A stretch of 64,000 nucleotides of DNA from DASZBX01 sp035943635 (GCA_035943635.1 DASZBX010000117.1:15797-79796), one strand, 5' to 3'; counted from the stretch's first letter, positions 50,112 to 59,569 are shown. The notes: generated from the letters alone by a model not told the origin. Made by a program: numbers and translations.

Positions 50112-51283
50112 CCGCCCAGCCGTCCCGACCAGACCAGCAGCCGGCCGAGAGCCGCGCAGGCGGCGCGGTGCCGGGTCCGCCGGCGCGGCCTCGCGATCAG
50201 CTCGCGGGCGAAGCGGGCCAGGTCCTCGGCGTAGCGTTCGTCGTCCTTCCACGCGACCAGTTCCGCGGCCCGCAGGGCCATCGGGCTGCGCACGGACAGC
50301 TCGGCCAGGGCCGCCATCGCTGCGGCCAGGGCGGCGGCGTCGCCGACCGGGACGACCCGGCCGACGGACTGCGGAACACGGGCCCTGATATCGCCGGCCG
50401 CGTCGGAGACGATCACCGGCAGGCCGGCGGCCAGCGCCTCTTCCACGACCAGACCGTTGGGATCGCCGTGGGTGGGGAAGACCAGGACGTCGCAGATCGC
50501 GTACCACTCCGGCAGCTCGGCCGGTTGGACGAACCCGGCGAACAGGACACCGGCCGTGGCCGACTCCTGGCCGGTGTAGCGCTCGCCGTCCACACCGTCG
50601 CCAACTATCAGCAGGCTGATGTCATCGCGGGCCGTGCGGACCTGCCGGTAGGCGGCGAACAACTCGTCCAGCCCCTTGCCGGCCCACAGGCGCCCGACGA
50701 ACAGGAAGACGCACCCGGACACTCCCAGCTTCGCGCGCCGGCGGCGGCGTTCGTCCGCGGAAAGGTCCCGGCCCCGGCCGTAGTGGGCCACGTCGATCGA
50801 CTGGGTGACGACGCCGACCCGGTCCGGCGCCAGACCGTACCGGGCCGCCAGCGCGGCGCCGTCCGGACCGGGCACCTTCGCCCCGTCGACCGCCTTGAAC
50901 AGCACGTTCTTGCCCAGTTCGCGCCACCAGGTGCGCTGTGACCAGGCGTCGAAGTTGGGCAGCACCCGGAACGCGACCCGTCCGGCCGCGGCGAAGCCGG
51001 CCAGCGCGCCCAGGGCCAGGTTCCAGCGGTCGTACTCCAGGATGAGCACGTCCGGGCGCAGCCGGCGCAGCTCGCGGACCGGTACCTTGAACCGGCCCAG
51101 GTAGGAAGCGCGGAACTTCCACCCGGACTCGTCCACGTCCCAGGACCGGTCCGGTTCGCGCACCTGGGAGAAGACGGCGTGGAAGTCCAGCTCCGGCCGC
51201 GCGGCGGCCGCGTTGAAGCGGGCCACCGCGTACGGCGTGGGCTGGGTGAACCAGTACAGGACCCGCACCGGCCGCTCGGTCAT
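50108..51283 (-). CDS. Family 4 glycosyltransferase (GT-B)
   Basis: The 391-residue cytoplasmic enzyme has VGRLWAGKGLDEL in the second Rossmann domain and NGLVVEEALAAGLPVIVSD near 280, which carries the E-x7-E donor-binding motif. It transfers a nucleotide-activated sugar to a lipid-linked acceptor. It is one of three GT4 enzymes in the operon, and its start overlaps the preceding stop by ATGA. Confidence 0.9.
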   Translation of the reverse strand: MTERPVRVLYWFTQPTPYAVARFNAAAARPELDFHAVFSQVREPDRSWDVDESGWKFRASYLGRFKVPVRELRRLRPDVLILEYDRWNLALGALAGFAAAGRVAFRVLPNFDAWSQRTWWRELGKNVLFKAVDGAKVPGPDGAALAARYGLAPDRVGVVTQSIDVAHYGRGRDLSADERRRRRAKLGVSGCVFLFVGRLWAGKGLDELFAAYRQVRTARDDISLLIVGDGVDGERYTGQESATAGVLFAGFVQPAELPEWYAICDVLVFPTHGDPNGLVVEEALAAGLPVIVSDAAGDIRARVPQSVGRVVPVGDAAALAAAMAALAELSVRSPMALRAAELVAWKDDERYAEDLARFARELIARPRRRTRHRAACAALGRLLVWSGRLGG

Positions 51284-52371
51284 GCCGCGGCCGCCGTGCT
51301 CGCCAGGCCGCGGTAGACGTCCAGGGTCTGCTGCGTCACCTCGTCCCAGGTCGGGATCTGCTGCCCGGGCGCGGGCCGTTCGGCCAGGGCGTGTTCCAGG
51401 GCGCGGGCCAGGGTCTGCGGGTCGGCGTCCAGGGGCACCAGTGTGATCGCCCCCGCGGTGCGGTCGCGGATGTCGCGGTGGGCCGGGATGTCCGAGGCGA
51501 CCACCCGGGCACCGGCGGCCAGCAGTTCCAGGATGGTGACCGGCATCGCCTCGTTGGAGGACATGGAGCAGAACACGTCGGCGCTGGCGTACCAGCGGTA
51601 CAGCAGGTCGGTGTCCACCCGGCCGGTGAAACGGACCCGTTCGCGCACTCCGCGCTCGCCGGCCAACGCTTCGAGGGCGGGGCGTTCGGGGCCGTCCCCG
51701 GTGACCACCAGGCGCAGGTCGGGCGGCGTGAGCGCCATGGCCCGCACGATGCGGTCGATCTGCTTGTACGACTGCAGGCGCCCGCCGGTCAGCACGATCG
51801 GCCCCTCGTCCGGGAACGGCCGGGCCGCGGTGATCCGGGCCAGGTCGGCGCCGTTGGGGATGACCGTCACGCGCGGCCGGGCCGACGGGAAGTGGGTCAG
51901 GAACAGGTCGGCCTCGGCCCGGGACACGCAGATGATGCGTTGCGAGCGGGCCGCCATCATCGCCCCCGCGGCCCGGTACGGCACGTGGATGGCTTTGCGC
52001 AGCGGCGAGTGGCCGGTGCCGTGGTAGTGCGGCGTGAAGACCAGGGGCGAGGCGCCGGCCATCGTGGCGGCCAGGGGCGCGGCGGAATGGTAGCCGTGCG
52101 CGTGCACCACGTCGTAGCGGTTCCGGTGCCGCAGCAGCGTGGCCCAGACCGCCGGGGACAGGCTGAAATGCTGGCTGGGCACCGGGACCTTGTGCCGCCG
52201 GACCAGGACACCGTCGCGCATCTCGGTGTCGGGCAGGCCCGGGGTGTCGTGGTGGGTGAGGATCTCGACGATCTCCCCGCGGTCGGCCAGCCGCTTGGCG
52301 ATCTCCTCGATGTGGGACTCCACGCCCCCGGCGAACGGGGCGTAGTGCGCCGAAACCATGGCGATCCTCAT
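51280..52371 (-). CDS. Family 4 glycosyltransferase (GT-B)
   Basis: The 363-residue protein starts with SAHYAPFAGGVESHIEE, the glycine-rich acceptor loop of GT4 enzymes, and has TGGRLQSYKQIDRIV and SMSSNEAMPVTILELLAAGARVVASD with the E-x7-E motif. It probably elongates the repeat unit. It overlaps both neighbours by four bases. Confidence 0.9.
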   Translation of the reverse strand: MRIAMVSAHYAPFAGGVESHIEEIAKRLADRGEIVEILTHHDTPGLPDTEMRDGVLVRRHKVPVPSQHFSLSPAVWATLLRHRNRYDVVHAHGYHSAAPLAATMAGASPLVFTPHYHGTGHSPLRKAIHVPYRAAGAMMAARSQRIICVSRAEADLFLTHFPSARPRVTVIPNGADLARITAARPFPDEGPIVLTGGRLQSYKQIDRIVRAMALTPPDLRLVVTGDGPERPALEALAGERGVRERVRFTGRVDTDLLYRWYASADVFCSMSSNEAMPVTILELLAAGARVVASDIPAHRDIRDRTAGAITLVPLDADPQTLARALEHALAERPAPGQQIPTWDEVTQQTLDVYRGLASTAAAA

Positions 52372-53312
52372 GCCAGCGTCACCCCCGCGCCCACCGGGCG
52401 ATCCCAGGCGGCCCGCAGGCCGTCGGCCAGGGACGTGCGCGGCGACCAGTCCAGCAGCTTCAGGGCCAGGGCCGGGTCGGCCAGCAGGACCGGGCGGTCC
52501 ACCGGGCGCAGCCGGTCCGGGTCGGTGACCGGGGCCACCCCGGCCGCGGCGAGTTCGGCCAGGGCCTGGACCACCTCGTGGCCCGAGTAGCCTCTCCCGC
52601 TGCCGATGTTCACCGTCGCCGACTGGCCGTCGGCGCCGTGCCGGGCCAGGCGCAGCAGCGCGTCGGCGACGTCGTCGACGAACACGTAGTCGCGCCGGCT
52701 CGACAGGTTCCCCAGCCGGACCGCCTGCCCGGCCTGCATCTGGCAGATCAGGCTGGGGATGAAGTGCGCGTTGGTCTCGCCCGGGCCGAAGACGTTGAAC
52801 AGCCGGGCGATCCCGACCGGCGCCCCGGTGCGGGCCGCGTACCCGGCGGCCAGTTCCTCGGCCCAGCGCTTGGAGTGCCCGTAGACGTCGACCGGTCCGA
52901 GGGTGTCCTCCTGCTCGTGGTGCGGGCCGTCGGCCGGGGCGTAGACCGCGGCGGAGGAGGCCAGCACCAGGCTGACCGGTTCGCGCAGCCCGGCCGCGGC
53001 CGTCACCACGGACCGGGTGCCCTCCACGTTGACCCGCAGGCAGCGGGCCGGATCGGCGTCGCAGTCGGGGATGAAGTGCAGCGCGGCCAGGTGGAAGACG
53101 GCCTCCGGCCGGAACTCGGCGAAGATCCGGCCCAGGCTGCCGGTCACGTCCGCCTCGACCACCCGGACCCGGCCTTGGTCCGGCCCGAAGTTCTCCCGCG
53201 AGCCGCGGGAGCAGTCGTCCACCACGAGGACCTCGCACGACTGCGCCAGCAGGCGGCGCACCAGCGCCGACCCGACGAAACCGCAGCCACCCGTCACCAG
53301 GCACCGCATCAT
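52368..53312 (-). CDS. NAD-dependent sugar-nucleotide epimerase/dehydratase (extended SDR)
   Basis: The 314-residue protein has GGCGFVGS near the N-terminus, LASSAAVY with the catalytic Ser, YGHSK (Tyr-x3-Lys) and SRRDYVFVDDVADA, the pattern of UDP-glucose 4-epimerase-like enzymes. It supplies an NDP-sugar to the operon's glycosyltransferases. ATG 53312 makes the ATGA overlap seen throughout the operon; ATG 53309, seven bases from GGAG, is the alternative. Confidence 0.9.
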   Translation of the reverse strand: MMRCLVTGGCGFVGSALVRRLLAQSCEVLVVDDCSRGSRENFGPDQGRVRVVEADVTGSLGRIFAEFRPEAVFHLAALHFIPDCDADPARCLRVNVEGTRSVVTAAAGLREPVSLVLASSAAVYAPADGPHHEQEDTLGPVDVYGHSKRWAEELAAGYAARTGAPVGIARLFNVFGPGETNAHFIPSLICQMQAGQAVRLGNLSSRRDYVFVDDVADALLRLARHGADGQSATVNIGSGRGYSGHEVVQALAELAAAGVAPVTDPDRLRPVDRPVLLADPALALKLLDWSPRTSLADGLRAAWDRPVGAGVTLA

Positions 53313-54631
53313 GATTCTCCATTCGACGAGGGGACGTTCAGCGTGTCCCGGCGCACGGCCAGGTCCAGGGCGCACCAGACCGCCCCGGCGGTCTGGGTGG
53401 CCAGCCAGGCCCAGCCCGCGCCCGCGATCCCCCACCAGGCCAGGGCCGGGACGGTGAAGGCGAGCCGGGACAGGGAGATGGCCCAGCAGATGCCCGCCGC
53501 GGCCCGGTAGCGCTTGTGCACCCGCAGGACACCGCGGTAGATCGTGACCACCGCGTCGGGAAGGGCTCCCAACGACAGCAGGACGAGCAACGTGTACGCG
53601 TGGGCCGAGTACTGCGCGCCGAAGACGTCCAGGATCAGGCGCCCGGCGAAGATCGTGACGGCGGCGCTGAGCACGATGAACGGCAGGACCAGCTTCAGCC
53701 CGGTCAGGGCCAGCGCCAGCGCGCGGTGCGGCCGGTGGCTGCCCTCGGCGAACGTGGACGTGCCGACCGCCGAGGCGAAGACCGCGTAGAAGCCGCCGAT
53801 CTTCCAGGCCACGTAGAACCAGCCCGCGGCCTCGGGCGACACCTTCAGCGCGACGATCACCGGGACCGCGTAGAGCGTCGCCTGGTCGCCCACGCTGATC
53901 ACGTAGTGGCCGGCCAGGGTGGCCCGCATCGACCAGGCCTGCCGGCCGATGCCGGACAGCCGCGGCCGGTAGCCGAACCGGCGCACCAGCACCAGCACGC
54001 CGCCCGCGACGGTGGCCGCCAGGACCGCCGACCAGGCCGAGAGGATGCCGACGGCCCCGAACACCGCGAAGACCGGCAGCGCGACGATGGCCAGTTTGAC
54101 CACGGCGAAGACGGTGCTGGCGCCGAGGAACCAGATCGCCCGGCGTTCGGCCACCCAGACGCTCTCCAGCACCTGGGAGGCCGTGGTGGCCACCGCCCCG
54201 ACCACGAAGGCCGCCGCCCACCAGCCGTCCCGGTACAGGAACGCCGAATGCCCGGTCCGGGACAGCACCGCGACGGTGGCCAGGGCGGTCAGCGCCGAGG
54301 TGAGCGAGGTGACCGCGAGCGGGGCGGTGACCGTGGCCGACCACTCGCGCCCCCGCGCCGCGCCGGGCAGTTCGGCCAGCACGGCCATGGAGCCGCCGAG
54401 CGCGCCGAGCAGCGAGGCGAAGGCCAGGGCCGAGACGCCCGCGCCGGCCTCGCCGACCGCGGACGCCGGGTACATCCGCGCGGCCACCGTCCAGAAGACG
54501 TAGCCGAGCAGCGAGGTCACGACCGTCGTCGCGGTCAGGTACAGCGAGTTCATGACCAGCGGGTCCACCGGGCGGCCGGGCAGCCGGGAGGCGAGCCGGC
54601 CGCGCACCGCCGGAATCCGCAACAGCGTCAC
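53309..54631 (-). CDS. Wzx-type oligosaccharide flippase
   Basis: The 440-residue protein has about 12-14 hydrophobic helices, with the helical pattern and small-residue content of the MATE/MOP polysaccharide exporters (LTATTVVTSLLGYVFWTVAARM at the start). It would flip lipid-linked repeat units outward. GTG 54631 overlaps the preceding stop (GTGA), with GAGG eight bases upstream. No polymerase (Wzy) is obvious unless it is the GT-C-like protein. Confidence 0.87.
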   Translation of the reverse strand: MTLLRIPAVRGRLASRLPGRPVDPLVMNSLYLTATTVVTSLLGYVFWTVAARMYPASAVGEAGAGVSALAFASLLGALGGSMAVLAELPGAARGREWSATVTAPLAVTSLTSALTALATVAVLSRTGHSAFLYRDGWWAAAFVVGAVATTASQVLESVWVAERRAIWFLGASTVFAVVKLAIVALPVFAVFGAVGILSAWSAVLAATVAGGVLVLVRRFGYRPRLSGIGRQAWSMRATLAGHYVISVGDQATLYAVPVIVALKVSPEAAGWFYVAWKIGGFYAVFASAVGTSTFAEGSHRPHRALALALTGLKLVLPFIVLSAAVTIFAGRLILDVFGAQYSAHAYTLLVLLSLGALPDAVVTIYRGVLRVHKRYRAAAGICWAISLSRLAFTVPALAWWGIAGAGWAWLATQTAGAVWCALDLAVRRDTLNVPSSNGES

Positions 54632-55767
54632 CGCAGGACCTCGTCGAACAGTTCGGCGTAGCTGCGCGCGGTGTCGGCCCAGGTGGAAACGCCCTGGAAC
54701 CGCCGGCCGGCGAGTTCGGCGGCCTGGAGCACGCCGTCGGCCAGCGCGGCCGGGTCCGACGGGTGTACCAGCACCGCGCCCGGGTAGTGGGCGGTGGCCT
54801 CGACCAGGCCGCCGACCCGGGTGGCGACCACCGGGAGTCCCGCGGCCATCGCGATCTGCAGCGGCCCGGACGAGGAGGAGCGGTGATACGGCAGCACGAC
54901 GACGTCGGCGCCGGCGAAGTAGCCGGCGGCTTCGTCGTCGGTGACGTACCGGTTGACGAACGTGATCCGGTCCCGGTGCGGCGAGGCGGCGATCAGCCGG
55001 CCCGGCAGTTCCCAGCCCTCCCAGGTCTCGCCCACGACGGTGAGCCAGAACCGGGACCGGGCCGGGCCAAGCAGGTCCATGGCCGCGAGAAGGTCCTCCA
55101 CGCCCTTGAACGGCCGGATGATGCCGAAGTACAGCAGGTTGACCGCGTCGGCCGGGGCCTCGCGCAGCGGCGGGCTCGGCGGGAGGTAGTCGTATCCGGC
55201 GTGTGGGACCAGGGCCGTGGTCCCGTTCGCGCCGTAGCGGCCATCGATCAGGTCGCGGTCGAATTGAGAGTGGACCACGCGCGCCGCGGAGAGCTTGAGC
55301 AGGCGCCGGCCGACCAGGTCGGTGTAGCGGGAGGCGAGCGGCAGCCGGGCTTCGCCGACGTCCTGGGCTTCGTGGAACTCCACCACGACCTTGGCCCCGC
55401 AGGACCGGGCGACGATGGCCAGTACCAGGTAGGTGTGCAGCACGGCCCCGGTCCACCACTGCAACACGAGGACCTGCGGCCGTTCCCGGCGCAGGAACGC
55501 GATCGCGCGGACCAGGGACGGGCCCCAGTACCAGTCGACTCCGTCGACCCGCGGCACGTCCGGCGGCAGCCGCACCTCGGTCAGGGCGCCGCCGACCCGC
55601 GCGCGGCCCGGATACAGGCGCGCCGGAACCAGGTTGCGGACGAGCACGGCAGAGCACTGATGGCCTGCGTCGCTCAGCGCCTCGATCAGGGAGAAGGTGT
55701 AGTAGGTGATGCCGGACAGGAAGCGGGTTCCGGGGCCGACGACGCACACGCGCCTGGGTTCAGCCAC
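54628..55767 (-). CDS. Family 4 glycosyltransferase (GT-B)
   Basis: The 379-residue protein has a first domain with TRFLSGITYYTFSLIEAL (acceptor side) and a second with YFGIIRPFKGVEDLL, then SSSGPLQIAMAAGLPVVAT. In the E-x7-E region the first acidic residue is replaced (SSSGPLQIA), so nucleotide binding may differ from the other GT4 enzymes. GTG 55767 overlaps the DapF-like gene by eight bases. Confidence 0.85.
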   Translation of the reverse strand: MAEPRRVCVVGPGTRFLSGITYYTFSLIEALSDAGHQCSAVLVRNLVPARLYPGRARVGGALTEVRLPPDVPRVDGVDWYWGPSLVRAIAFLRRERPQVLVLQWWTGAVLHTYLVLAIVARSCGAKVVVEFHEAQDVGEARLPLASRYTDLVGRRLLKLSAARVVHSQFDRDLIDGRYGANGTTALVPHAGYDYLPPSPPLREAPADAVNLLYFGIIRPFKGVEDLLAAMDLLGPARSRFWLTVVGETWEGWELPGRLIAASPHRDRITFVNRYVTDDEAAGYFAGADVVVLPYHRSSSSGPLQIAMAAGLPVVATRVGGLVEATAHYPGAVLVHPSDPAALADGVLQAAELAGRRFQGVSTWADTARSYAELFDEVLR

Positions 55768-56695
55768 CGGAACCTCCGACCGCCAGCGCCGGTCCGGGCA
55801 TGGGTGCGCTGTCGCGGACCGGTATGTCGAGCGGCGGGATGTTGCCGAACAGGTGGGCGGTGTCTCCGCTGATCAGGAGGCCGTGTTCGGTCTCTTCGAC
55901 CTGGATCTCGCCTTCCTGGACGACCACCCGGACCGGGTATGGCAGGCCCCAGACTCGGTTGGCGATGTAGGCGGATGCCGCGGACCCGGTGCCGCAGGCC
56001 CGCGTCTCGTCCTCCACCCCCACCTCGTAGGTGCGGATGCGCACGCCGTCCTCATACCGTTGCATGAAGTCGACGTGCAGGCCTTCAGGGTGGTTCAGCT
56101 CGCGGCACAGCCGGTCGTCGTAGCGCAGCGCGGCGCCGTCGGTCTTGACGTCGACCGTATCAAGGTCCTGCTGATCGTCGAGCAGCACGACCAGGTGAGC
56201 CACACCGCTGAACACGAAATACCGGTCGTCGGCGACGTATTGGTACTCCCGCCCGGCTCCGAGCGCGACCCGGATCGCTCCGCCGGCGGCCGAGACCCAC
56301 TTCGGCCCGTCGTCGGTCGTCACGACGTCCGCGTCGGCCCGCAGGTATCCCCGCTCGGTGCCGTACCGGGTCACGCAACGCAGGGCGTTGCCGCACATCG
56401 AGGCGTTGGTGCCGTCCCGGTCGAAGTAGGTCATCCGAACCGGCCCGTCGCCGGTGCGCACGAACGCGATCCCGTCCACGCGCACCGCCGTGAACGACTC
56501 GCAGAGATCCCGCCCGACGTCGCTTCCGATGTCGTGGGCTGACAGACCACTGAGAGCCTCGTCGACGACGAGGATCACGTTGCCGTTGCCGTGCATGATC
56601 GAGAAGGTCAACTGCGCCGCGTCGATCCCGGGCACGCCGCGGAGGCGAAGGTTGTCATGGTCGGCCTGAAAAGCTCGACGGTCCAGGTGAAGCAT
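55760..56695 (-). CDS. Diaminopimelate-epimerase-like amino acid epimerase
   Basis: The 311-residue protein has the two half-domain active sites of the DapF fold: Cys101 in NASMCGNALR and Cys234 in ETRACGTGSA. N-terminal HGNGNV replaces the usual GxGND. Real DapF supplies cell-wall precursor, but this copy is buried in a glycan operon beside an ATP-grasp ligase. It may therefore make a D- or meso-amino acid to decorate the polymer. ATG 56695 has AAGGAG upstream. A housekeeping dapF elsewhere would support the specialised role. Confidence 0.87.
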   Translation of the reverse strand: MLHLDRRAFQADHDNLRLRGVPGIDAAQLTFSIMHGNGNVILVVDEALSGLSAHDIGSDVGRDLCESFTAVRVDGIAFVRTGDGPVRMTYFDRDGTNASMCGNALRCVTRYGTERGYLRADADVVTTDDGPKWVSAAGGAIRVALGAGREYQYVADDRYFVFSGVAHLVVLLDDQQDLDTVDVKTDGAALRYDDRLCRELNHPEGLHVDFMQRYEDGVRIRTYEVGVEDETRACGTGSAASAYIANRVWGLPYPVRVVVQEGEIQVEETEHGLLISGDTAHLFGNIPPLDIPVRDSAPMPGPALAVGGSGG

Positions 56696-56721
56696 GTCCG
56701 GCTCCTTACGGGCTGCGGGTT

Positions 56722-57606
56722 TCAGGCGCCCGGTCGCAACGTGGGTAACTGCCACTTCCGCCCGAGTTCGACATCGAACGAGGCGGGCCTGAACCGTTCC
56801 AGACCCCCGCACGGGTAGGGGGTGAGTTCGCCGAAGACGATCGATCCGTCGACGTCGCTCAGGTCGTAGAGGTCGACCCGGATGAAGTCGAACGGCTCGC
56901 CCAGCCGGCGGGCGATGTCCAGCATCCGGTCCAGTTCCGGCGGCCGCGGCGCGATCGGGGCGATCTCTTGCGGCCCGTACAGCACGTCGAGCGGCGTCCA
57001 GTCCGCGCGGTACAGCCGCTGCTGATTGCCGTCGTACCGGTTCACCATCTCGATCAGGTCCGGCTGGCCGTCGAAGACGAAGATCTTGTAGTCGGGGGGC
57101 GGGGACCCCGGCGGCCCGAGCAGTTCCTCGACCAGGAACAGCGGCCGGGCCGTGGCATAGGCCCATTCGCGCATCTTGCTCGACTCGAACGGATCCAGCC
57201 ATGTCGCCGTGACTGTCGACAGCTCCCGAAGATCGGCCGGCCCGGTACCGAAGTAGATCAGCCCTGATCGGTGGTTGGGCTTGAGCACCCAGTGTTCGGA
57301 CAGGTCGGCTGTTCGCAGCTCACTGAGATCCGAGCCGGACCAGATCGTCCGCGGAGCGCGCAGGCGCTCGAGTCCCGCCTTCTCGGCGTAGTCCTTCATG
57401 GCCAGCTTGTCGCAGGTCCATTCGAGGAGCGGCCGGCGGTCGTGCAGAATCCGCCAGTTGACCTTGTCGCTGAACGTCACCGGCTTGCTGAAGTGCGGGA
57501 GTTTGCGGTTGTGGTAGACGAAGAGCAGCCGTCGTTCCAGACCGGTCGGCAGGCGGTAGACCAAGGGCCCTGCCATGCCGCGCAGGCTCTGCGCGATGCC
57601 GGTCAC
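56722..57606 (-). CDS. TupA-like ATP-grasp ligase
   Basis: The 294-residue protein has NRKLPHFSKPVTFSDKVNWRI near the N-terminus, then DKLAMKDYAEKAG, VLKPNHRSGL and FIRVDLYDLSDVDGSIVFGELTPYP with acidic metal ligands at the end. These are the marks of the TupA-like ATP-grasp family named after teichuronopeptide synthesis. Such enzymes join an amino acid or peptide to a carboxyl group using ATP. GTG 57606 overlaps the GT2 stop (GTGA), with GGGAGG close upstream. Confidence 0.85.
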   Translation of the reverse strand: MTGIAQSLRGMAGPLVYRLPTGLERRLLFVYHNRKLPHFSKPVTFSDKVNWRILHDRRPLLEWTCDKLAMKDYAEKAGLERLRAPRTIWSGSDLSELRTADLSEHWVLKPNHRSGLIYFGTGPADLRELSTVTATWLDPFESSKMREWAYATARPLFLVEELLGPPGSPPPDYKIFVFDGQPDLIEMVNRYDGNQQRLYRADWTPLDVLYGPQEIAPIAPRPPELDRMLDIARRLGEPFDFIRVDLYDLSDVDGSIVFGELTPYPCGGLERFRPASFDVELGRKWQLPTLRPGA

Positions 57607-58448
57607 TCCGCCTCCCGCGGACTTGGCGTCTGTAATGATGCGAGCTCCTCGAGTAGGTGGGGATCGGGCCGGGAACCGGGAATGTCGCGAGGCGGCCGCG
57701 CGGCCGACTGGCGGGCCCTGCGTTCGGTGAATATCGTTCGCAGGACACGGAGACCGTCGCTGAACGCGGTCAGGTTGCTGACACCGTGGATGCGCGAGTG
57801 CTCGAAGCTGGGCACCTCGACCACGACCAGGCGCGCCACGGTGACCCGGATGGCGATGAGCGTCTCGATCTCGAAGCCGTCGCCCCACAGTTTCGCCCGG
57901 TCCGGCCGCGGCGGCGTGGTCGAGTCCAAGGTCAGCACGGGCAGGTGCCGCCGCCAGAAGACATTGAATCCGTAGCAGAGGTCTGTGTAAGACGTACGGT
58001 AGACCCGGTTCACCGTGGCCATCAGCAGGCGGTTTCCCCAGGTGCGCAGCCGGGTGAGATCGGAACTGCCGCCGCCCGGGGCGAACCTGCTGCCCTTCGC
58101 GAAGTCGGCGCCGTCCAGCAGCGCCTGCACGAAGGCGGGGATCTCGCCGGCGTCGGCGGACCCGTCCGCGTCGAGCATCACGATGATCTGCCCGGTGGCC
58201 ACCGCGAACCCGCAAGCAAGGGCATTGCCTTTGCCGCTGCGGATCTGGCTGACGATCCGGGTGTCCGGCCTCAACCGCAGCGCGACCGCACACGTGTCGT
58301 CGACCGAATGTCCGTCCACGATGATCACCTCGTGAATGCCACCCGGTAGTTGCGCGAACACGTGGGGAAGGTTGCGGGCTTCGTTCAGGGTCGGGATGAC
58401 CACAGAAACACTTGGCCAGGACGCAGGAAGGTGTGCCTGATTCGTCAT
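57603..58448 (-). CDS. Family 2 glycosyltransferase (polyprenyl-phosphate sugar synthase-like)
   Basis: The 281-residue protein has VVIPTLNEARNLPHV, IIVDGHSVDDT and MLDADGSADAGEI with the DxD metal motif, as in dolichol-phosphate mannose synthase-type GT2 enzymes. No C-terminal membrane helices are seen. It may prime or make a lipid-linked sugar for the GT-C-like protein. It is the first gene of the operon; ATG 58448 has GGAGA five bases upstream and a longer frame to 58577 is unsupported. Confidence 0.88.
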   Translation of the reverse strand: MTNQAHLPASWPSVSVVIPTLNEARNLPHVFAQLPGGIHEVIIVDGHSVDDTCAVALRLRPDTRIVSQIRSGKGNALACGFAVATGQIIVMLDADGSADAGEIPAFVQALLDGADFAKGSRFAPGGGSSDLTRLRTWGNRLLMATVNRVYRTSYTDLCYGFNVFWRRHLPVLTLDSTTPPRPDRAKLWGDGFEIETLIAIRVTVARLVVVEVPSFEHSRIHGVSNLTAFSDGLRVLRTIFTERRARQSAARPPRDIPGSRPDPHLLEELASLQTPSPREAE

Positions 58449-58956
58449 GTTCTCCGTTCCGCGGCACATTCGAAATTGGCGGACGTGCAACCTGCACTCG
58501 GATTCGGTTGCCTTGTGGATGAACGGCAATGAGGGCGCGTTTAATAGGACACAGGGCTCTACCTGCGCCTTTGTCAACGTGCTAGGAAGTGGCCCCGCGA
58601 CGGAGCCCGATGGGTCGCCGGCGGGGCGAACTCGCTGCTAGGTGACGCTCACGGCGTTCCAGGTGGTCGCTGCAGCGCGGCTTGTCCCCTGTGTTCTGCG
58701 ACCGTCCGCCCTGTTTTCGCGCATGACGGTGTGAGTCAGCCCTGTGTACACTTAATCCATCCCCTGCTCGTTGTCGTCATTATTGAAGACGCCTGACAGC
58801 GGATTCGGTTGCACGTGAATTGGAGATGTGCGATACAGGTTCAATATTCTGGGTCGCCGGTACCGGAACGATCTCCACAGCGATCCCCACGGCCGCCCCC
58901 GCAGCCATCGCGGCCAACTGTCCCCCAACGGCACGCCGCGTGGTACGCCGGCTCAA
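58449..58956. other. Intergenic region with the likely promoter of the glycan operon
   Basis: It is AT-richer than its surroundings. On the minus strand TTGACA (58572-58577) and TATTAA (58541-58546) occur, but 25 bases apart, too far for one standard promoter. They may be parts of two promoters. A 60-codon minus-strand frame (58752-58934) lacks a ribosome-binding site and is not called. Confidence 0.4.
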
Positions 58957-59391
58957 TCAGGCGGCGATAGGAGACGCCAGGACGAGCAACTTCAGCGTGG
59001 CGCTCACGGTCTTGCCCCACGGCGGCCGAATGTACACGTCCACCCGCCTGGCCACCCGACGCAGGATGTGCCACCCGAACCCGCCCGACCCGCCCAGATC
59101 CGGGGTCCTGGGCCCGGGAGCGACGATGCTCTCGTCGCTGACCGCGATGGTCAGCTCGCCCTCGTCTTCGACCAGGTACAGACAATACGGTCCCGGAGCA
59201 TGGCTGACCGCGTTCGTCACCAACTCGCTGACGACGACCAACGCATCCTCGGCGACACTCTGCGCCAGAGGCGGAACGCATTGCTCCAGGTATTCGCGGG
59301 CACAGCCACGCGCGGTCGAGACGCTTCCGCCCGACCCGTCCAACCGGAAGGCAGCACGGTGCTCCGGCAACGAAGTGTGACGCTCATGCAT
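58957..59391 (-). CDS. Anti-sigma-type histidine-kinase-like ATPase
   Basis: The 144-residue protein is a stand-alone GHKL ATPase domain: N box with Glu56 and Asn60 in SELVTNAVSHA, then VSDES and GGSGGFGWHIL as the ATP lid. Proteins of this RsbW/SpoIIAB-like size in actinomycetes act as anti-sigma factors or regulators in development and stress. No partner sigma factor or anti-anti-sigma gene adjoins it. ATG 59391 has GGGAGG ten bases upstream; GTG 59397 is possible. Confidence 0.85.
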   Translation of the reverse strand: MHERHTSLPEHRAAFRLDGSGGSVSTARGCAREYLEQCVPPLAQSVAEDALVVVSELVTNAVSHAPGPYCLYLVEDEGELTIAVSDESIVAPGPRTPDLGGSGGFGWHILRRVARRVDVYIRPPWGKTVSATLKLLVLASPIAA

Positions 59392-59503
59392 GGACACCAA
59401 GCCTCCCTACAGTGACGAGTGATACCTCCCAGTACCCGGGTTACACCGTCGCACGCGACATTGTGCGCCTGAGAATTCGTCGCCCACACAATGCGCAAGT
59501 AAG

Positions 59504-59540
59504 GCGCGGCCGCCCGGCGTGCTTCACCGGACGACCGCGC
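59504..59540 (-). terminator. Hairpin after the GH30-lectin remnant
   Basis: Bases 59504-59517 and 59527-59540 pair over 14 positions. On the minus-strand transcript the two mismatches become G-U pairs. It follows the minus-strand remnant's stop at 59570. Confidence 0.65.
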
Positions 59541-59569
59541 AACCCGCTATCTACCGCTGCCCCTCAGAA

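Noticed and set aside
58541..58577. TTGACA and TATTAA as one promoter for the glycan operon
   Set aside because: The 25-base spacing is too long for a standard sigma-70-type promoter.
58752..58934. 60-codon minus-strand gene downstream of the anti-sigma-type ATPase
   Set aside because: GTG start without a ribosome-binding site and no recognisable features.
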